From NCBI RefSeq assembly GCF_036178145.1, contig NZ_CP108067.1, forward strand, positions 6,213,501 through 6,277,500: a DNA stretch of 64,000 nucleotides. The letters run 5' to 3'. Position numbers and translations under genes: made by a program. This DNA is from Streptomyces sp. NBC_00273 (lineage in GTDB: Bacteria; Actinomycetota; Actinomycetes; Streptomycetales; Streptomycetaceae). Numbering within the stretch: position 1 is the stretch's first letter; each line of letters begins with the position of its first letter. Under the pieces are notes generated by a model, which saw nothing but the letters and a program-made list of their open reading frames with translations, was not told the origin of the DNA and ran no database searches. Below are positions 60,721-64,000 of the stretch, in pieces.

Positions 60721-62964
60721 ATGTCCGAAGTCAAGAAACCGCCGTCCTCCGGGGCGGAGGCGGGGTGGACCCGGTTCGTCACGGCCCGGCCGCGGCTCAC
60801 GCTGCTGCTCGCCCTGCTGGTCACGGCCCTGGCCGTGGTCGCGGGCGGCGGCGTCGCCGACCGGCTGGGAAGTGGCGGCTGGGAGGACCCGGGCGCCCAG
60901 TCCACCTACGCAGCGCGGGCCCTGGAGCGGGAGTTCCCGCACTCCGAGCCCAATCTGCTCCTGCTCGTCGATGCCGCGCCGGGCACCACCGGGGTCGACG
61001 ACCCCGCCGTGGCCGCCGAAGCCGAACGGCTCGCGACCGCACTCGCCGCCGAACGGGGGGTCGTCGGCGTCGGCTCGTACTGGCGCACCCAGCTGCCCAC
61101 GCTGCGCTCCGAGAACGGTCGGCAGGCACTCATCGTCGGCCGCGTCCAGGGCGACGAGAAGGCGGCCACCGCGGCACTGGAACGCATGGCCCCGCGCTTC
61201 GAGGGCGAGCACGGCCCGGTGCGGGTGTCCCTCGGCGGTCCCGCGGCGGTCCAGCGCGAGGTCACCCGGACCATTCAGGAAGACCTGCTGCGCGCCGAGC
61301 TCATCGCCCTGCCGGTCACCCTCGTCCTGCTCGTCCTCGTCTTCGGCAGCGCGGTCGCCGCCCTGCTCCCCCTCGGCGTCGGCATCGTGGCCATCCTCGG
61401 CACCAATGCCGTACTGCGCGGACTCACCGAGGTCACGGACGTCTCCGTCTTCGCCCAGAACCTGACCACCGCGCTCGGCCTCGGCCTCGCCATCGACTAC
61501 GCCCTGTTCATCGTCCGCCGGTTCCGCGAGGAACTCGCCGCCGGGCGGGATCCGGTCGCCGCGGTCGGGGCCACCCTGCGCACCGCCGGGCGCACCGTGC
61601 TCTTCTCGGCGCTCACCGTCGCGGTCTCGCTCTCGGCGATGCTCTTCTTCCCCATGTACTTCCTGCGCTCCTTCGCCTACGCCGGGGTCGCGGTCGTGCT
61701 GCTCGCGGCGGCGGCCGCGCTGATCCTGCTGCCGGCCGCCCTGGTGCTCCTCGGCGATCGGGTCAACGCCCTGGACCTGCGCCGGCTGTGGCGCCGCCGC
61801 CGGGCGGAGGGCGCCGAGGCCGGGCCCGTGGAGACGGGCCGGGGCTGGGGACGGGCGGCCGCCCTCGTGATGCGGCGCGCCCCCGTCTTCGCCGTGGTCA
61901 CCACCGTGGGCCTGCTGCTGCTCGGTCTGCCCTTCGCGGGGGTCAAGTTCGGCACGGTCGACGACCGGCAGCTCCCGAAGGACGCCCCCTCCCACGTGGT
62001 GCAGGAGCAGATCCGCGACGGCTTCCCGAACAGCCCCGGCGGCGGTATCACCGTGCTCGCCGAGGGAGCCCCCGGCCCCGAGCGCCTCGCGGCCTACCGG
62101 GACCGGCTGGCCGCCCTGCCCGGGGTGACCCGGGTCGACGGGCCGATCGGCTCCGCGACGGGAAGCGAGTTCACCACCTTCTCCGTGTCCGTCGAGGGTG
62201 AGGCCGTGGGGCAGACGGCTCGGGACCTGGTCGACGAGGTCCGCGCCGTGGACGCCGGCTTCAAGACCTCGGTGACCGGACAGGCGGCCGTCCTCGTCGA
62301 CGCACAGAAGGCCATCGCAGGCGCGCTGCCCGCGGCGGCGGCCCTGGTGGTCCTCGCTACGCTCCTGCTGGTGTTCCTGCTCACCGGGAGCCTGCTGATA
62401 CCGCTGCAGGCGGTACTGCTCAATGCCCTCAGCCTGACCGCGATGTTCGGGGCGGTGGTGTGGGTGTTCCAGGACGGCAACCTTTCCGGGCTCCTCTCCT
62501 TCACCGCCACCGGCGACATCGAGACCACCCTGCCGGTGCTGATGTTCTGCATCGCCTTCGGGCTCTCCATGGACTACGGGGTGTTCCTCATATCCCGCAT
62601 CAAGGAGGAGTACGACCGGACCGGGGACCACGAGAGTGCCGTCCGGACGGGGCTGGCCCGCACCGGCGGGCTGATCACCGCGGCGGCCGTGATCCTGGCG
62701 GTGGTGATGGTGGCCATCGGCACGTCCCGGGTGACCAACACCAAGATGCTGGGGCTCGGGATCGCGCTGGCGGTCCTCATGGACGCCATGGTCGTCCGCA
62801 GCCTCCTGGTCCCGGCGGTGATGAAGCTGACCGGACGGGCCACCTGGTGGGCCCCCGCCCCGCTGCGCCGCCTGCACGAGAGGTTCGGCCTGAGCGAAGG
62901 CGAGTCCGCGCCCCCGGCGCCGGAGCCGGAGCCGGACCGGATACCCGTGGGGGCCGGCGCCTAG
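60721..62964 (+). CDS. MMPL-family RND transporter
   Basis: 747-residue lipid or drug exporter of the MmpL type. Two repeats, each a TM followed by a large outer loop and five TMs; core sequences GLAIDYALFIVRRFREEL and GLSMDYGVFLISRIKEEY mark TM4/TM10 with the proton-relay Asp-Tyr pairs. C-terminal Pro/Glu tail. GAAGGGGA precedes ATG by ~10 bases. Regulated by the divergent TetR protein. Ends at the bidirectional terminator 63000-63040. Substrate unknown. Confidence 0.94.
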   Translation: MSEVKKPPSSGAEAGWTRFVTARPRLTLLLALLVTALAVVAGGGVADRLGSGGWEDPGAQSTYAARALEREFPHSEPNLLLLVDAAPGTTGVDDPAVAAEAERLATALAAERGVVGVGSYWRTQLPTLRSENGRQALIVGRVQGDEKAATAALERMAPRFEGEHGPVRVSLGGPAAVQREVTRTIQEDLLRAELIALPVTLVLLVLVFGSAVAALLPLGVGIVAILGTNAVLRGLTEVTDVSVFAQNLTTALGLGLAIDYALFIVRRFREELAAGRDPVAAVGATLRTAGRTVLFSALTVAVSLSAMLFFPMYFLRSFAYAGVAVVLLAAAAALILLPAALVLLGDRVNALDLRRLWRRRRAEGAEAGPVETGRGWGRAAALVMRRAPVFAVVTTVGLLLLGLPFAGVKFGTVDDRQLPKDAPSHVVQEQIRDGFPNSPGGGITVLAEGAPGPERLAAYRDRLAALPGVTRVDGPIGSATGSEFTTFSVSVEGEAVGQTARDLVDEVRAVDAGFKTSVTGQAAVLVDAQKAIAGALPAAAALVVLATLLLVFLLTGSLLIPLQAVLLNALSLTAMFGAVVWVFQDGNLSGLLSFTATGDIETTLPVLMFCIAFGLSMDYGVFLISRIKEEYDRTGDHESAVRTGLARTGGLITAAAVILAVVMVAIGTSRVTNTKMLGLGIALAVLMDAMVVRSLLVPAVMKLTGRATWWAPAPLRRLHERFGLSEGESAPPAPEPEPDRIPVGAGA

Positions 62965-62999
62965 CCGGGGGTGCACCTCGATCCCGGGTGAGGGGCGCG

Positions 63000-63040
63000 G
63001 GGGCGGGTGAGGGGACCCGGCGGGTCCCCTCACCCGCCCC
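63000..63040. terminator. Bidirectional terminator after the MMPL gene
   Basis: Perfect 19-bp stem with a 3-nt loop between the MMPL stop (62964) and the convergent HTH gene stop (63048). Confidence 0.92.
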
Positions 63041-63047
63041 GCCGGAT

Positions 63048-63248
63048 TCAGTCCTCGCGGCGGCCCCGGTTCCCGGGCCGGCGGGCCACCCAGGCGCGCA
63101 CGGTTTCGGCGTACCAGTAGGGCTTGCCCCCCTCCACATGGTCGGGTGTGGGCAGCAGCCCGTGTTTGCGATAGGAGCGCACGGTGTCAGGCTGGACCCG
63201 GATGTGGGCAGCGATCTCCTTGTATGACCACAGCTGTCGGTCACTCAT
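63048..63248 (-). CDS. Small helix-turn-helix DNA-binding protein
   Basis: 66 residues, essentially one MerR/AlpA-like HTH: YKEIAAHIRVQPDTVRSYRK, then the wing PTPDHVEGGKPYWYAETVRA and a basic tail. It resembles Streptomyces excisionase-like or BldC-sized regulators but has no BldC signature. ATG 63248 is fixed by AAGGAGGTG six bases upstream; a longer GTG start at 63269 would overlap that ribosome site. No integrase or phage genes are near. Target unknown. Confidence 0.88.
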   Translation of the reverse strand: MSDRQLWSYKEIAAHIRVQPDTVRSYRKHGLLPTPDHVEGGKPYWYAETVRAWVARRPGNRGRRED

Positions 63249-63430
63249 GCTGGACACCTCCTTGTCCACGCCGCGGGGTCGGCCGGGAGGCCGTCGGGGG
63301 AGCCGACGCGTGGACGCTGACGATCACTCGGGTTGTGCCCGGGGAACGACGCTGAGTGACGATAGGGGAGGGGCTGTTGACTTCCTGTGACGGAAGACCC
63401 GCGTAATGCGGACATGTGTGACAGAAGGGG

Positions 63431-63460
63431 GACCCCTGTGACAAGAGGGCCACAGGGGTC
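63431..63460 (-). terminator. Terminator of the Gfo/Idh/MocA gene
   Basis: Perfect 10-bp stem GACCCCTGTG/CACAGGGGTC with a 10-nt loop, 21 bp after the oxidoreductase stop on the minus strand. Confidence 0.8.
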
Positions 63461-63481
63461 GGGTGGGGAGCTGGCGGGGCG

Positions 63482-64000
63482 TCAGCGGTACAGGGCAGGG
63501 CGTTCCGCCAGCTCCACGACGGCCCGTACACCGCTGTGCGCCGCCGCGAGGCCCGCCTCGGAGACGGCGGCCGCCGCGTAGCCGTCCCACGCGTCGGGCC
63601 CCGCCACCCGGCCCTGCGCGGCCGCGGCCACCCAGCTCCGCAGCTGGCGGTCGTAGGCATCGGCGAAGCGCACCGTGAAGTCCTGGTCGATGGCGCCGCC
63701 CCAGCGGCCCGCCGACTGCACCACCATCGCGTGTCCGTCGCCGATCCGGGCACTGCCCGCCTCGCCGACCGCCTCGCACTGGACCTGGTAGCCGAAACCG
63801 CAGTTGACGAAGATCTCCACGTCGACGACGGCCCCGCCGGAGGTCTCGAGCAGCACCAGCCGGGGATCGCTCAGCCCCTCGGGAGCGGCTGCCGTGGGTC
63901 GCGGCGAGAGCACGCTGACGGCGGTGATCTCCTGACCCAGCAGCCAGCGGGCCGCGTCCACCTCGTGCACCACCGAGTCGCTGATCAGCATGTCGCTGGT
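63482..64000 (-). CDS. Gfo/Idh/MocA-family oxidoreductase, C-terminal part (runs off the window)
   Basis: At least 173 C-terminal codons. The catalytic/sugar-binding [15 protein letters not shown] block (His-x2-Asp as in myo-inositol dehydrogenases) is near the left end of the visible part, followed by the beta-sheet domain ([20 protein letters not shown]) and the C-terminal [23 protein letters not shown]-binding N-terminal Rossmann half lies beyond position 64000. Likely acts on inositol or a sugar; substrate not determinable. Confidence 0.9.
   Translation of the reverse strand, partial: TSDMLISDSVVHEVDAARWLLGQEITAVSVLSPRPTAAAPEGLSDPRLVLLETSGGAVVDVEIFVNCGFGYQVQCEAVGEAGSARIGDGHAMVVQSAGRWGGAIDQDFTVRFADAYDRQLRSWVAAAAQGRVAGPDAWDGYAAAAVSEAGLAAAHSGVRAVVELAERPALYR

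Noticed and set aside
63048..63248. HTH protein as phage excisionase marking an integrated element
   Set aside because: No integrase, att-like repeat or phage gene nearby; the tRNA-His is 58 kb away and intact.
63376..63442. Three TGTGAC direct repeats as a CRISPR-like or regulatory array
   Set aside because: Only six bases each with unequal spacing (31 and 20 bp); no array.

Overview
The window is chromosomal DNA from a Streptomyces species or a very close relative. Base composition is about 72% GC, with strong G/C bias at third codon positions. The genes include the developmental regulator adpA next to orn, a complete desferrioxamine operon desEF-desABCD with two iron boxes, a cellobiose system cebR-cebEFG-bglC with its characteristic CebR operator, a DasR-type site at a hexosaminidase gene, and the actinobacterial liu/acc cluster for branched-chain acyl-CoA breakdown. 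From memory, the gene order resembles the S. coelicolor core region around SCO2730 to SCO2798; this was not checked by alignment. No phage, transposon, integron or CRISPR array was seen, so this is core chromosome with a few accessory patches.

Layout. 1-4843: cellobiose/cellotriose uptake and hydrolysis (bglC partial, cebG, cebF, cebE) divergent from cebR. 4916-4989: tRNA-His. 5095-6978: orn and adpA. 7355-10338: small membrane protein, universal stress protein, acetate-type transporter, HxlR regulator and RidA-like protein. 10397-14885: glmS, a 91-residue protein, a GH20 hexosaminidase and a lipoprotein; this is amino-sugar metabolism. 15055-22347: desferrioxamine biosynthesis and uptake. 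23031-29608: acyl-CoA dehydrogenase, HMG-CoA lyase, acyl-CoA carboxylase alpha and beta chains, and a divergent TetR regulator. 29674-36000: lineage-specific hypotheticals, DUF4253, TesB thioesterase and a second acyl-CoA dehydrogenase. 35865-40038: PucR regulator, agmatinase-family enzyme and a ThDP enzyme. 40635-44504: one-piece heterodimer-like ABC exporter. 44523-52234: EF-hand protein, secreted SapA-like protein, S37 tripeptidyl peptidase, GH3 enzyme, LysR/EamA pair, GNAT and DUF937. 52553-56283: RecD2-type helicase and citrate synthase. 56676-59304: copper efflux copZ-copA under a CsoR-type box. 59475-59718: decayed antiporter gene. 59855-62964: TetR/MMPL efflux pair. 63048 to the end: HTH protein and a partial Gfo/Idh/MocA oxidoreductase.

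How the parts relate. Several units pair a regulator with a visible operator: CebR (site filling the -35/-10 spacer of cebE), the TetR protein beside the acyl-CoA carboxylase operon (two 16-bp copies), the TetR/MMPL pair (a long palindrome containing both promoters), the iron boxes of the des genes, and the CsoR-type box at copZ. Carbon from chitin and cell wall (GH20, GH3, glmS) and cellulose (ceb) meets central metabolism (citrate synthase), and siderophore, copper and stress genes surround the developmental switch adpA.

Most unusual observations: two GC-rich repeats of a type I know from Streptomyces intergenic regions lie in frame inside the carboxylase alpha-chain gene; adpA has no TTA codon; the fused ABC exporter has one degenerate ATP site; about eleven genes look leaderless; an orphan terminator suggests a small RNA upstream of recD2; and an antiporter gene survives only as a frameshifted N-terminal stub. 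All calls come from reading the sequence; no database search was run.
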